This document shows, in pieces, positions 34,401 through 47,019 of a stretch of 64,000 bases of DNA (position 1 is its first letter; each line of letters starts with the position of its first letter). Below the pieces are notes generated by a model, which saw only the letters and a list, made by a program, of their open reading frames with translations, searched no databases and had not been told where the DNA came from. Location of the stretch: positions 2,989,294-3,053,293 of the forward strand of contig KZ308312.1 of NCBI GenBank assembly GCA_000376725.2. Direction: 5' to 3'. A program made the position numbers and the translations under genes. Origin of the DNA: Ladona fulva. Its lineage: Eukaryota; Arthropoda; Insecta; Odonata; Libellulidae.

Positions 34401-35707
34401 TCCTCTATTTTGTGCTGAAAGACTCAAGTATTTCATTCATCAGTATCTGAGGGTTAAATAGTAATAATAATATGGTAGAAAGACATCATCAACTTAATTG
34501 TATAATTCAACAGTATCGAAATCATAAAAATAGAAGGTATAAAACCAGTACGGTCAACTTAAATAAATTTACCGAATTTAGTGCTCTTTTGTCTGACCCA
34601 TTCGTAGGTTGTACCTGTAAACGATGTAATAAATTTTCATTTTTCGTTATGAAACGATGTTTAGTTATATTTTTGGAGCCTTTTATCGCATTGTATCGCT
34701 TTCGAACTTCTCTGACTACCGAAGATTTCCATCGCGGAAATACAGAAGAATGGCGAAATTCGAAGGAGTATATTTACTTCGCGAGGGAAGTCGTGGATCG
34801 TAACCGTTTCCGAGATTCAGACTTTCTCACGTTTTTCGTCCGTCTTTCCTTCAGTGGCGCCACGGGCGGAAGCTGTCGATTTCAAAACGAATGTCCGCGT
34901 GGCACAGGTGGCGTGCCGAGGCTGAACTTGACACATTTTTTCGCAACCTTTCTTTTATACGTCGTCGTTATTTAACGCATGTTCCCGTGGATGCAATACG
35001 GGCTCGGTATCCAATCGAAACCCTAGATTTTGTAAGCCTCCTTTCTCCCAGCCGGAAATTCGAAAGGAAAACCGGATCACCCGCTGTTTTTCAATTGCGC
35101 CTCTCACTCGAACAAGAGCAGATTTTTTCGCCGCGGTCGTTTGATGAACTGGGTTAGGTGAAGGAGAGGTATTATCAGGGTGGCATCTTTTCGGAGCCAT
35201 CCAGTGGAAAATCCGAAGATTGCGACATTAAATCGTCCGCTCTTCAATAAAGCGCCACTTGCTCAACAGTATCTATCGTCGCTTCGTGGAACTGGAAAAT
35301 TTTCTTTGTTTCGAAATGGACTACGTACTTCATTCTGTAGCGTAACTTGCGCTTTGGAGTGATTTGCGGCGTCGTTCGAAAGCGTTTGGCAATTTCACTC
35401 CGGAAACTCTTTCTTAACGTCTTGCATTTCTTGGTTTGGGTTCCCTTATATGTATGTTTCGGGAGAGGAGAGGATTAAAGCGTAGGATTAGCTTAGTTAA
35501 AAGTTGGCCAGTTTTGGGGAAGGTATTTGTCTGCCCTCATTTTTTAAGTAATTAAAGAAATTGGTATTGTATTAAATTGGGGAGAGCCCTGCAGAGAAAG
35601 AAAAATCAAGTTCGATTAAAACATCAGATCACATCGAAATATTGATTTAAACTCAGTAAATTAGATTGTACCAACAAAGAGTTTTACTTATTGCTTGTAA
35701 AATTCGC

Positions 35708-35775
35708 CACAGCCTGGAGGACGGGTTGAACCTCAAAACCTCCAACATTATCTACCATAAACTATGTAGAGTTTA
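35708..35775 (+). repeat. Dispersed repeat R1, copy D (fragment)
   Basis: CCTGGAGGACGGGTTGAACC, then TCAAAACCTCCAACATTATC and TACCATAAAC, resembling the first third of copy A. Short and diverged. Confidence 0.45.
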
Positions 35776-35904
35776 GTTTAGCTCGTCATTGCTTTCGACA
35801 AACATTCGACTAGAAAATGTCTTAGATCAACACAACCACCCTATGAATTCAAGGCATAATTAACTGAAATATAAGACTTAAGGAAAGGTAAATTACCAAG
35901 GTAA

Positions 35905-36000
35905 GGGCCGTGCGGCTGAATCCCAAAGAATAACAAGTGTTAAAATTACTACATGACTGGGACTCGAACCCAGGTCTCCCACTTGTCCCTTCAGTCCTGG
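35905..36000 (-). mobile_element. tRNA-derived SINE, family S2, minus strand
   Basis: Minus strand: GACAAGTGGGAGACCTGGG, B box GGTTCGAGTCCC, AGTCATGTAGTAATTTTAAC, then ACTTGTTATTCTTTGGGATTCAGCC. The copy includes the full tail seen at 1.2 kb and at the right edge of the window. Confidence 0.75.
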
Positions 36001-37055
36001 CTACGTTACAGTATCTTTCAGTCCAAATTATTCGCGCATAAGTATAAATTATAGTCGGTGCTCCTCGCTTATTATTCATGACGTGGGTTCTACATTATTT
36101 CCTCTAATCAGGTTTCGGCGTGAGAGTTTATCTACCCTCAAGTCAAATGAAAGGTTCTCAGACTCGTGATTTCTTCCTTTATTTTTCAAGTGCCTTCATC
36201 GGAAGAAGGGAAAGGCCCGCAGAAAACAGAAATCGAGGTTGAAGTTCCATTCTTCGCATTTTTTCATGTGCGCAGTTTGCGTTCCCGACAGTCATTTCAT
36301 TATCTTCACGCTTCCTAAATAAAAAAAATTCACTCGGAGCGCTCTTTTTTTCCGCGAGCGCGATAGGAACTTCGTTTTCAACTTCCTCGTTCTCCCGAAC
36401 GCAGCAGACGAAAGGAAAATAGGGAAAGAGATTCATCTTCCTGCTTTCGAGTTGCCTCGCGCTTCCCATTTGAGGATGCTTTTTTCCTCGCTAATTTCCT
36501 CAAGGGAGGCTCTTCCTTCTCATAGCTCTCGCCGCTGGTAGTCAATTTCCTCGCAACTTTTACCTGCGGAAAGTTTCGGTCTCGTCATCAAAGGGGTTTC
36601 TCTTCCAGTTCTATTCCACGACGGGGAAAGGGCACGCGTTCATCGATAAATCTGTTTACAAGGTTCCTCTCGTTGTGCTCCAATTGGTGAAGGCATCCAG
36701 TAAAGGAAGTCGGGCGAAAGGTTTTTTTTCTCCGTGATAGTAAAGGTTTCCTCTTCGGCGTGTTTTATCAAAGCGAAGGCGCAAAGTAGCGATTGGAGTG
36801 ACGTTGAAGCGAATTTCGGTAGACTCTTCCTTATCAACGCCTTTTATCGTATTCTCTTACGTAATTACTTTTGCAAGTATATGCGTTTGATTATAAGTTT
36901 CATAATTTCAACTCCAGCTGTGCCCATACGACGACAGTAACCTTTGTCAGTGTTGTCAATCATTCAGGTAACTTTAGAGAACTGTTTTGTCAGTTTGTGG
37001 TAAATCTCGTATCTTATCCTATTTTCCTCGTTTTTATAATGTGATGATAATTATG
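36001..37055. other. No recognised gene
   Basis: Open frames of 65-96 codons on the minus strand (36.18-36.47 and 36.64-36.84 kb) have no motif or splice context. Confidence 0.4.
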
Positions 37056-37343
37056 GTTTTAGGCTGAAGCGTAGCCAAGGGGGTGGTTTTGGGGGTTCAT
37101 CCCCCCCCATGAGAACAGAGCCAACGATAAACGGAAGCATGCGAGAGAATAGCCTATTGCAGTCATAGCATGCCAACACCGATAGAGAATCGCAGGGTTT
37201 ATATGTTAAAATAAATCAGTTTCTATTTTCATTGTATTTTGGGCGCAAGTATTCCTATCCCTAGATCGTAGGCAATACAGTGTTTACTCCATTGCTCTAG
37301 ACCCCTTCCGTGAACAAATCCTGGCTACGCCCCTGGTTTTAGG
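37056..37343. mobile_element. hAT-like MITE with 8-bp target duplication
   Basis: A 272-bp element (37,064-37,335) bounded by a perfect 8-bp direct repeat GTTTTAGG at 37,056-37,063 and 37,336-37,343. The right end read inward is CAGGGGCGTAGCCAGG; the left end is CTGAAGCGTAGCCAAGG. An 8-bp target duplication plus this CAGGGGCGTAGCC terminus is characteristic of hAT elements. It has no transposase frame. The intact duplication suggests a fairly recent insertion. Confidence 0.85.
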
Positions 37344-40300
37344 TATTAACCTTGCAAGAATATCAGCCATTAGCCGAGACCAATCCAAATCATTCAGGTC
37401 ATTATCATATCAAATGATGTTTTCATCTTTAATTTCGTCATGTTTTGTTGATACTTGATTTTGGCGAAGGCGTACGCAATTAAGCTGTCGAATACAAATT
37501 CCCGATTAATATTTTCGTTACCAATATGCGTTTGAGCTCTCCTACCGGGAAGTTCGCGAATCATAAATCTGGTTCTCGAAAAGTGTTGAGGTGTGGTCTC
37601 AGCTCTTTCAGCGGTACTTTTACGATTCCTTTAATGGTTTCCGAGAGGTTTTTCGTACTGTATGAGGTGAACTACATTCTCCGAGATCAAACACTCCCGG
37701 AAGTCGTTCTTCTCAATAATTCTCATGCAAACAATCCGCCATTGCTTCCGATGTTGGTTGTCGAGGCTATACATGATCTTGATCTTAATTTGGGTTCAAA
37801 TAAGTTTCCCATTGGGAAAATTACTTATAAATTACCTTGAAGCGCCTATTTTGTTTAAGTGCCCAGTATTATACAAACGGTATTTGGATATTAATTCTTT
37901 CGTAGCATTTTTATTCTATACCGGTTTTGGTAAAACCTTTTCAATCCGATATTTCGTATTTTAATCTTCTTTGAAATCATGAGAATTCTCCGCCTAAAAC
38001 CTTTGAATGTCTCATTCTTAATAGCGTATGCAATTCAAAGTACATCTACAATATACGAATTCCTTCTTTGGTTAGGTCCTATGTTGACATGTCGTTAAAT
38101 CCGAAAATTCTCAAACATATTGTAAATACGTGTGATGAATAATTGTGATCAGTATTTTCTTTCGTGGTGTAACAGAAAGGATTATAGTGATTTCATTCCA
38201 GTACATGATTCTCCAAATCCATTGATAAAGTAGACAAGTTATGAATTTCATCTGCCGCAATTGATTACAACGACAAGTTAAAGTGCCCTTGTTTTCAATT
38301 AACACCCTCATGTGTGTAACAAGTAGACCCAAGGAGAAGGACCTATTCACGTAGCCGGAAAGCACTCGAGGCGCAGCATTTAACTTCGACGTAACCGCTT
38401 GGCACCCATCAATCGATCCACACCGTCTGGACTCAAGGGTTTGAGTACTTCTTTTCTCGCAAGGAAAAGTTCAAGGTCGTGTTGCCGAGGTCGCATTCTG
38501 CCCCTTATTCCCTTGGCCCTAGATTTTCGGGACCTGGTTCGATCGACAGGGGCAACGCCGTCCTCGACCTACAAAAGACCGGAGGAAGTTGGGAGGGCCC
38601 GAAACCAGGAAGTGCTCTCGGTCGAGAAAGCTGGGTGGACCAGATCGAAGAATTCGGTATACCATCACCTTCGAAAATGCCGTCGTACTGGTTTCCTTTC
38701 GCTTTTAAAGATATCGACTTCTTACGTAGTCGTAATTTCGCGTGGATTTAGCCGATTCTTCGGGAATTTTCCGTACCCGCTGCCTGGCAAAGGCTGGTTT
38801 GGAATTTATGCTTCTGGGTTACAAGTGGGTGGTTTGAAGCACTGCTAGAGTAGATACATTTTTTATTATGACAATTCAAAACAAATGTAAGGATATTATC
38901 AAAACTAGATCAGGTACTTTTGAGAAGAAGCATAGAATTGCACATAGACTCGCCTCTTTTCTCTACGACACGTTTTCGTATTCGATCAAACTCTTTTGCT
39001 CGCTTAACTAGAGGTGTCGTCGTGCTTGAAACTTTCAACGAATGAAGAGCTTATGGCGTGAATTTAAATTGAGCTGTTACGAACTCCCCTTAAGCAAAGG
39101 GATGCCTAACTTATTCAAGCGCATTATAAAACTGTAATAAATATAATTATGTAGTGGTTCCGTGTCCTAACAGTTGTGGTTCACAGGAAAGGTGACCCTG
39201 GCGGTGATAGCCTTTCACAGTCGAGGAAGCATCACTGTGGAATGAGATCGTGTTATTCACCGACAATAACGGCTGTAACATTGCTACCTTTGCAACAGTC
39301 TTCACTTGGCGGAATTTTTCGTGTTACGGTTTAAGCCCGAAGTGGGCGTGCCCCACCCAACAAACTTTCCTCGTACTTGTGTAAGTTGCTCACACTCGAC
39401 CATTGCGCAATTGTAAGAGGGCGCGGTGCCCACAAGGGGTTTCTATTTAGATCCATTTCACCATCCTTTACATCATCGTTTTATTACACCCCGTCCCCGA
39501 ATCAATATCTCTCGCCGTTTGGTCAACTGCATGCAACCTGCATGTCGCTGTATAGGTCTTATTTTCGCAATTCGCCCGAGCTTGACGCCCCCGATCGTTG
39601 TTCCGTCGATACGGATGGCGCCTCGAGTCTGTCTTTGGAGGAGATAAGAGATATTAATGTAGGTTTGCGTGTTAGGACCCGATAAGTCACGGATGTTGGT
39701 CGATAATTCTTCGGCACTCTCAAGCGGCTGCATTTTCGTTTCGTTGTGGGGAAATCTCACCCTCGAGGTGTTGTAGAAAGTAAAAGCAAGTTGAATTTTT
39801 AAAGATATTCCATGTTTTAGTTGCCCGAAACGGGTACTTTCTCATCGCAGTGGTATCTTGCGTAATCAAACTGCTTTTTAAATGGCAACGTAATTGAAGT
39901 TTATATTTTTGATTTGTAAGTAGAAAAAGGTTTTAAAATTGACAAAAATGAAAACGTTAACTGAAAATTAAAATATTTGCTAAAAATGGAAGTATTAACT
40001 AAAAATTAAGATGTTAATTAAAAATTATTGTAGTAAATTTATCCATATGTCAGCGATTTTCTCGATATACCCTAAATATTAAAATTATGCAATCTAACTT
40101 TTTGGGATAAAGGGAAGTTGCACTCTAGGTAATAATTGGTTCATTCCTTATATATTTTTAAATACATGCACTGCGTCGGAGAAGTATTGATAGCCCTAAA
40201 TATTCAAAGAGTTCATCTCGACCTAGGTCTCTCATCGTGATTTGTTATGGTAACATTTCATCGAAAAGAGTTTCTCTTTATTTCTCTTTTGATGCACTTA

Positions 40301-42212
40301 TAACAACACTCCTTCGCAAATGTCGCTAGGCCTTAAAAGAAGCTACATAAACACTTTCACCAATGACACCCAGCAGGTCGCAGTTCGCGTTGGATATCGA
40401 AGACATTTGAGTTGACTTGAGACAATTGAGTTTCACCATCCTCTTCAGCATTAGCCGCTCGTGAGTCCGCAGAGCGCATCTTGATTAAAATCTTCGATTA
40501 ACGGTCCAGTTATTAAGATAATTTGAAGTAGCTTAATAATTGTTTCTACCGCTAGTTTCTTGAGCGGAGGAAAGATAAGAGGCAGGAAACGGTATGAGGA
40601 AATGTAGACCACGACAGCGTTTCCTCAGAGAAGAGATTCCTATAAGGAGGAAAAGATGAAGGTGCGAAGATGTGCTTTTCAAAACAAGCGATGATGCGGC
40701 GTTTATTAGCTGCGGGAAAATTGAATGGAATCCTCACGTGGGAGATGTGTTGGTGTTGAATCAACTTCCTCATCTCTCTCCCCCACTACCTTCCACCTCT
40801 TTTCTCCCATCTGCGCAGTCATATAAATCCGACCTCATGACCCACTTATCCCTCTATGGGACCCTGTTTCGCTTTTTAGCGTACCGACAGCTCCCACCCA
40901 CTTTTCCCCCTCCGCACCCCCTTCTGACCCTCCTCTCGCGGGATACTTTCTAGCGACTGACTGATCGCCGATCGAAGCATTGGCCTACTCGCTCGACCAC
41001 TTTCCGCACGACGCAATCCGAGTGTCAGCGAGTCGATTTATTTGGCGCGTCGATTTTTTCGTAACGCTCTTGTTTTTATTTTGCGGCGGTTGAATTAGGC
41101 CGGTTCCCGGATAATTCTGCGGTACCCAGCGCGAACCGTGTTCTAGGATCTAGTTTACGCGGACGATGGAAATAAGTGACCTCAACAGTGGCGGGAAGAA
41201 CTCCATCAATCTTTACTTTGAGGGATGGTCTTGGCGCCGGATGAGAAAAACACAGAGAACGTCACGTGGTCGTCCTTGTGGAAAAGATGCTAAAAATTGC
41301 GCAAGGGTCGAAATGAAATCCTAAGGTTACGAAGTAAGGCGTACTCATAGTGCTTATTCTTTCCTTTATTCGTGGTAGAAGTTGCTGCCGTTCACCGTTA
41401 AGCATATTCTCGAATTGTGAAAATAACTCGGTTCAGGAGTGAATTTTTCCTATTTGGCTCTTAGAAAAATAAACAACCCTTGAAATAAACCTCAGTCTTT
41501 CGCTTTCTGATTGTTCTTACTTCCCTGAATCAACATTTCATAGTATGCAAACACCTCACCTTACCGAAAATAAACTCGCTGTATATCTGGTCGATCGGTT
41601 ATTCATTCGTATTGCCAATTTCTGTTTCCTAATCGTCATCTTTTGCACAGCCCCAACTCTGGGGGAAATTTCTCCTTTAAACATGCGTTTTACGGGGCCC
41701 CTTTCTCTTTTTCAGTTTCGCTTTTTTCCACGAAACAGCCACGTTTGGGATTACGTCTCAGGCGCGGGAGTCTTAATCAAAGTCACTTTCTTTGGTCGTG
41801 TGATTAATTTTCCACTTCCTCGTAGCTCTTGTCCCTCGCCGAGAAGGTAGCCACTCTTCTCCGTCGTTTTCCCGGAAGTGACGTGTGATTTCCGAGGTGC
41901 CGTACCGTATGACCTTAAAATCGTTCTCTGGGAGATTGACTAGGCTTCCGATCTCTTGTCCTAGCTTTTTTCGAGGGATAAAATCATCACTATTGTTGTC
42001 GTTTCCGCAAGCCTTGGAGCATGTGTCGAGCGTTACTTTTGCTTCATTTTCTCGTTTGACTTGAGAATGGCGAGGAGGACGTAGTTTTCACTCGTGTAAG
42101 GAAGGACGAGTGTTATCATCTTAAAAGGTGTACATTCAAACTCAAATCTCGATTTCATCCATGGGGAATTTCTTCCTTTTTAATGAACCCATTGCTTTAT
42201 TGTCGCGACCTC
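37344..42212. other. No coding exon recognised
   Basis: Contains a CpG- and TC-rich segment at about 40.76-41.20 kb with a TATA-like ATATAAATC at 40,821, which could be an alternative promoter, but no initiator or DPE match stands out. Longer open frames at 38.40-38.85 and 39.38-39.69 kb overlap in several frames and have no motif. Confidence 0.35.
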
Positions 42213-42610
42213 TGTAGGCCCTATTGGAAATTTCTGTCAGTTGCCAATATAATTTTCCAATAGCTACCTACAGATACAACCAGTAAAAATCATGTTGGAA
42301 ACCATCATCGTTTCAGCCGTTGGTTTCCAGAGTTTTAATGGTTTGTTCGTTCATTTTTATTGGTCTTCATCAATACCCTATTGGTTTCCCGCATATATTC
42401 CTGTTGGTTTTATGTAACCATTATAAACCAACGATTCTACCAACGAAATCCCATATTAACCAACAATATCCAGTGTACACATCAACGGAAACCAGTATAA
42501 AAACCAATGAATATATTCGTATCTCTGAGAAATCAACGACCAATAGAAACCAACATACACCAGTATAATTTAACGGAAACCAATACCAATATAAACGAAC
42601 AGGTACCAAT
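42213..42610. repeat. Hairpin and polarity-flipping TTGGTTTC array
   Basis: A 60-bp imperfect hairpin (42,213-42,272) has outer arms TGTAGG and CCTACA and inner arms CTATTGGAAATT and AATTTTCCAATAG. It is followed by a tract in which the words TTGGTTT or ATTGGT occur on the plus strand up to about 42,415, and their complement (AACCAAY, ACCAAT) from there to about 42,605. Overlapping open frames on both strands come from this repetition. Probably a decayed palindromic element of unknown class. Confidence 0.55.
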
Positions 42611-43984
42611 GAACATTTTCAGTAGGGGGGACATGAATCAATCCTCTTACATTGTCTCTAAAAACATTATGCTGTTGCTTTTCTGGTAACTAAGGAATTT
42701 CGTTCCGAAATGAGATTGGTTGACCTAGAGATGATATATTCCTACAAGCTGCCAATTCCGAAAATACTCGCAAAAAACAGTCTTCTTCTCTTACTAATAT
42801 ACAAGAGTGGACTGCAACCATTTTGCTGTGGTCAGTTTTGAATTCGCGTACAGGCGCGGTTCTTCTGCAAAACATAGAGCGGCTGAAGCGGCCGTATTCG
42901 TTGGCCGACTCCTAACGACAGCGAGCAACCCTACATTAGTCGTGGTCAATGTATAATTGGTCTTTCTGGAGCTGGATTGCCTACCTTTGTCGTTTCATGC
43001 TTTTGAAGTTCTTAAGCGATATCGTAAAAGTCATAATACAGTTTAAAGTATGGTCATTCTAAAGTATATATTTAGATAAAGCATCATCCATCTTTCGTCG
43101 TTAAATCATAACATATCGCTTCGTACGAATTTTCCGAGGGAACATCCAGGGGCATAGGCATAGTAGTTAACTTCTTACAAGGTCCATCCTTGAAACTGTT
43201 CACTCATCATCCAACACCTGAGCTCACCATACAAAGTTCCAACTCTGAAACTGTCCTAGAAAAGTCTATCCTCGTCGCTGTTTAGTAGGTGTTTAAAGGG
43301 AGGACGTTCAGATCGGTCTTATTTTTGGCGGAATTTCCATTGAGTCGTAAAAATCGACGAGTGGTATGTGGGACGGCCCAGGTGCATCATCGCTCCGAAA
43401 TAATCTCCGTCCTTTTGTTCTCCCCTTTCATACCTTGGAAGTAAGGTTTTTGCATCCATTTGTTTCTTCAAGGAAGGACGCGGCGAGAAAGGATGTCAGG
43501 GGTCTAAATATAATTATCGGGTCGAGCTAATTTTCTCATTTGTACCTATATTTCAGGAAAATGGACCTCTGGAAAAGTTTGGGTTCAAAATGGCGCTCCG
43601 AGGTAAATTAGTTGCGGACGATTTAAAAGTAACGTCTTCTTTATATCGAGCGGAGCGACCAAGGCTATACGGGATGTGTGTTACGGACGGTTTGGAATCA
43701 CTCATCTCGTTTCAAAGGTCTATTTTTCGCGCATTAAAACGGCATGAAAATCTCATTCGGGGGTTGTTTTGATTCTTCTCAATTTTAGAATCGCAGGCGT
43801 TGGTGTGAATGAATTTGCAGTTTCGATGGATTTGAATTTCAGTTTCTTAACCGGAAGAAACTGGTTCGTTGATGAGGAAGAAATTAATCTTGAACTGTTT
43901 TAAATAGTTTTTATTTGGGTTTTAAAATTCTTTCGCTGGCGAGGAACACAATTTTTAATAAAATACCCAATAATTTACTTGATA

Positions 43985-44080
43985 TACATCTACATAAATA
44001 CCCTGCAAGCCGCATTTCAGCCTGGGGCAGGGGAGATTAAGTTTTAATTTAAGCGGATTTGTCTATAAAAGTGAGATAAA
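43985..44080 (-). mobile_element. 3' terminus of CR1/Jockey-like element
   Basis: Minus strand: CTGCCCCAGGCTGAAATGC, GGCTTGCAGGGTATTTATG, then TAGATGTATATC as the tail. This matches the terminal signature at 15.6 and 7.9 kb. I could not follow the coding part upstream, so it is a short or diverged copy. Confidence 0.55.
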
Positions 44081-44237
44081 GACCTTCCTGACAGAGCAGC
44101 AAGATTATCGCAACGTAACGTATCGGGACGTAGCCACAAACTCCGCAAGGGGTGGTCCAAAATTTTTTCCCTGCAAATTGCACGCTCTATTAATTCGCTA
44201 ATTTCTGGTCACTCACTCCTCATTCTACTTTAAGTCC

Positions 44238-44283
44238 GGCCTAAGGGGGGGCCCGGACCCCGTGGACCCCCCTGGCTACGCCA
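44238..44283. mobile_element. hAT-like terminus, truncated
   Basis: GGACCCCCCTGGCTACGCCAC read inward gives GTGGCGTAGCCAGG, the same terminal motif as the hAT-like MITE at 37.06 kb, with a G-rich partner AAGGGGGGGCCC at about 44,244. Only one end is present. Confidence 0.5.
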
Positions 44284-45084
44284 CTTTTTGATATCAACGA
44301 AGCGGTGAGTTATTCCAGACGTTTATCGTCGGTTAAGTCTCGAGCCAAACAGTGTCTGTCAGTGCAAGTATCATTCTGTGAGGAAACGAGGATGCGAATC
44401 AGTGGAAAAGATCTCATTCCGAATTAGGGCGGTTGGCAACCCCTTTTCTTGGTGCCCTGGTTCCCGTTCCCTTATTGCCCTCGCTACATCATCCTGGGAA
44501 ATACGCCGGCGCCGTGCTTCATCGATTGCGCATAGGTCATGCTGCGAAGTTGAGGAAGGATCTGTATGCCGCCACTTTGTCCTACGGCAACGTTTCTTTA
44601 TTTTCCCTAAAACAATTCGTCTCAGTCAATGAGCGCAACCAAGTTTCAAGTATCGTCCTCCCCCTTTTCCACCTGTCTTTAGTAAACTTTTCTTTCTTGC
44701 CATTAAAGTGTATATTTCTGTTTTTCGGGGCATGTAGGTATGAACATAAGAAGCCATCGATTTGCGTTCATATTGGATGCATCGTTCTTATCGATGCATT
44801 CTCTCTTAATTTTTAATGAAGAAAGTTCAATTAAAGCATCGTTTGCTTTCGTTTCAGTTTAAAATTGTTCTACCAATTTAAAATGGTATATGTGTTCGAT
44901 AAGTCTGCATTTTTTTGTTTCATTTCTTTTTAGAGGGAAATATTGGTTAAGTTGCGTAAAATGAGAGAAACAGATCCGAGGATTAGTCGTTTTAGGGACT
45001 CATTCTTTCGCTTACAGTAAGCGACAACAATAAGCTAAAGAGATAATTCGAACGCTTCGTGTTTACACCCTCTGTCGCTGGCCG

Positions 45085-45125
45085 AAAGGTTGCTTGCTGG
45101 GTATTATTTATATGTAGATGTAAGT
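45085..45125 (+). mobile_element. Short 3' terminus of CR1/Jockey-like element
   Basis: GGTTGCTTGCTGGGTATTAT followed by TTATATGTAGATGTAAG matches the terminal signature and tail of the copy at 43,985, in the opposite orientation. Very short. Confidence 0.4.
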
Positions 45126-45516
45126 TTATCATTGTTTGATATATGTATCCAGTTAATAGTATTTTATAAAGTACAAATATCTATAAGATCATCCTTTTTT
45201 TATAAATCTAAACTGCTCATAAAATATGTTCACTGAGACAGCATTCTTAACGAATTAACTTTTGTCATACATTTGGATTTGATGTTCTTATCTGTTTATG
45301 AAGGAAGTTAATTTTGTTTCAAATTAATATACGGTACTTCTAATGAGTTCGTAGCTCAAGAGCTTTAAAGATCAAAGATTTCTTCTAATTAACTATTGTG
45401 TACATGAGTTTCATGCTGAAAAATATGTGTTGTATAGTTAGATCTTATTTCATAGAATTGGTGAAAATTTCCCAGATTTTAACCTTATGTTTCTTTATCT
45501 TACAGTTTCTTCCAAC

Positions 45517-47019
45517 ATGTCTCTGACCAGTGCTCATCCCCAAGACCCTTTTGGAAGGAGAAGGAGAATTATCAAGTAAGTTTTAGTGATTTCACCAAGT
45601 CTGAAATCAGAGAAGTTGATGCTTTAAATATTTTAGCATCACATTCCCAGTCCATTGAGATTAAAAGTCTTTGCTGTAAATTAGCTTTCATTCTCATTTC
45701 CACTTTGCATGCCTTATTTCTTCTTTCTCCTCTGGAATAATTTTAGCACTTTTCTTACATCCTCTTTTGTTTTGTCTTGACAGCGGGTCCAAGGACTCAA
45801 TAGAAGATGGTAGCGGCAGCGAGGTAGGCTCTGAAGGCCACCCACACTTTCCAGAGGTTGTGCTTTCCATTGAGGAAGTGAGGGCTCAGCTCCAGGAGTC
45901 CTGCTTTTCCTGTGGAGTTTCCTGGAGGGAGGAGCACGTCTCTTTGGATTGCGGAGAGTGTGGGGGATACGCCCTGTCCAGGCCCTGCCCCCAGTGTGGT
46001 GGAAGGTGCCAGTCCGAATGGAGACGTAACCTCACCCTGGTAAGTTTTATTTCCCTCACTGCATTGACTCTGAGGATGGATGATGTTCTGTGCTTAAGTC
46101 TAATAATTGATTCTCACAGTAAGAAAGTATTATGTATAAAGATATATTTTAAGCGTTCAAATATTTGTTAATAAGACCCTTGAGAAATTTGTTCTGAATG
46201 AAATATTTGGAGAAACTATGGGGGGGAGGCTTAAATCTGACACTTGTCAGATTTAAGGGGGTGCACTTGTGTTAATTGACATTCTTTTGGAAGAAGCAAA
46301 ATATTGCTCAATTATTTATGTATCTTTAAATGGGATGAACTGAGTTTAATACAATAATAATGAAATTGTAATATTTTTCATTGTCAAACATTTCAAATTC
46401 AATGCTCAAGTACAAATGTTTGCTATGTTTGAGGCTGTGAAATAGAAAATGCACGGAAACTGACTCTCTGAAGTAATATTATCTGCAGTATTTCAGAACA
46501 TCTCAATTCTTTCCATTACAAGTATGAGTTGAATTTTGAAATTATTGCAAGTCATGCAAGATTAATCAATTGAAACTGAGAAATGTGATGATGGTTGCAA
46601 ATAAATGTTATCTCAAGTTAACTTTAATTAACATTATTAATAGCACTTTTGACTGTATGAATCAGCCTTTGTATGAGATACTTAAAGATACTCAACTTTC
46701 TTTTTAACTTATTTTATTCTACAGACTTCATTTTGATTGCACTCTGTAATCATAAGGAATTTTTTTGTAATATATGAGAAACATTCTTACGTTTTCATTT
46801 AGTATATGAGAAAACATTCTTATGTTTCCTCTTTCCCTCTTGCAGTCTCATGCATCTGGGAAAGCCCGATGGGAGGGAGAATGTGGTCTACCGGAAGAGA
46901 ATGGAACACCAACAGCTGTCGTGCTGACATCCTTTAGAGTATTGGGACAGGTTTCCTCCGAAGCTGACCAGTTGAGCAGTCGTCTTCACGCTCTCTCCCC
47001 CATCTCATCTTCAACATGA
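45517..47019 (+). CDS. Protein pinocchio family member (three coding exons)
   Basis: Spliced CDS: 45,517-45,575, 45,784-46,039 and 46,846-47,019. All junctions are GT-AG: acceptor TTATCTTACAG before 45,506, donor AA|GTAAGT, acceptor GTCTTGACAG, donor CTG|GTAAGT, acceptor CCTCTTGCAG. Intron phases are 2 and 0, and the frame closes to 162 residues. The start MSLTSAHPQDPFGRRRRII is the first ATG after the acceptor. Residues 48-56 (SIEEVRAQL) begin the conserved core. A cysteine cluster follows: C60-x2-C63 (CFSCGVSW), C76-x2-C79 (LDCGECGGY), C88-x2-C91 and C95 (PCPQCGGRC), probably one or two zinc sites. After W99 comes the conserved SHASGKARWEGEC (106-118). This order is that of the arthropod pinocchio family. 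In Drosophila pinocchio is linked to olfactory behaviour; its molecular role is not established to my knowledge. The acidic/serine linker at 21-38 and the C-terminal tail look variable. The upstream promoter may be at 20.19 kb (inference). Confidence 0.9.

Noticed and set aside
34472..34975. 167-codon open frame
   Set aside because: No recognisable domain, no splice context, and the neighbouring frame at 34,891-35,157 overlaps it. Likely chance.
40770..41200. Second promoter island with a TATA-like box
   Set aside because: TC-rich and CpG-rich, but no initiator at the right distance and no downstream splice donor that stands out.
42320..42609. Open frames on both strands (82 and 62 codons)
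   Set aside because: Translations of the TTGGTTT/AACCAA array.
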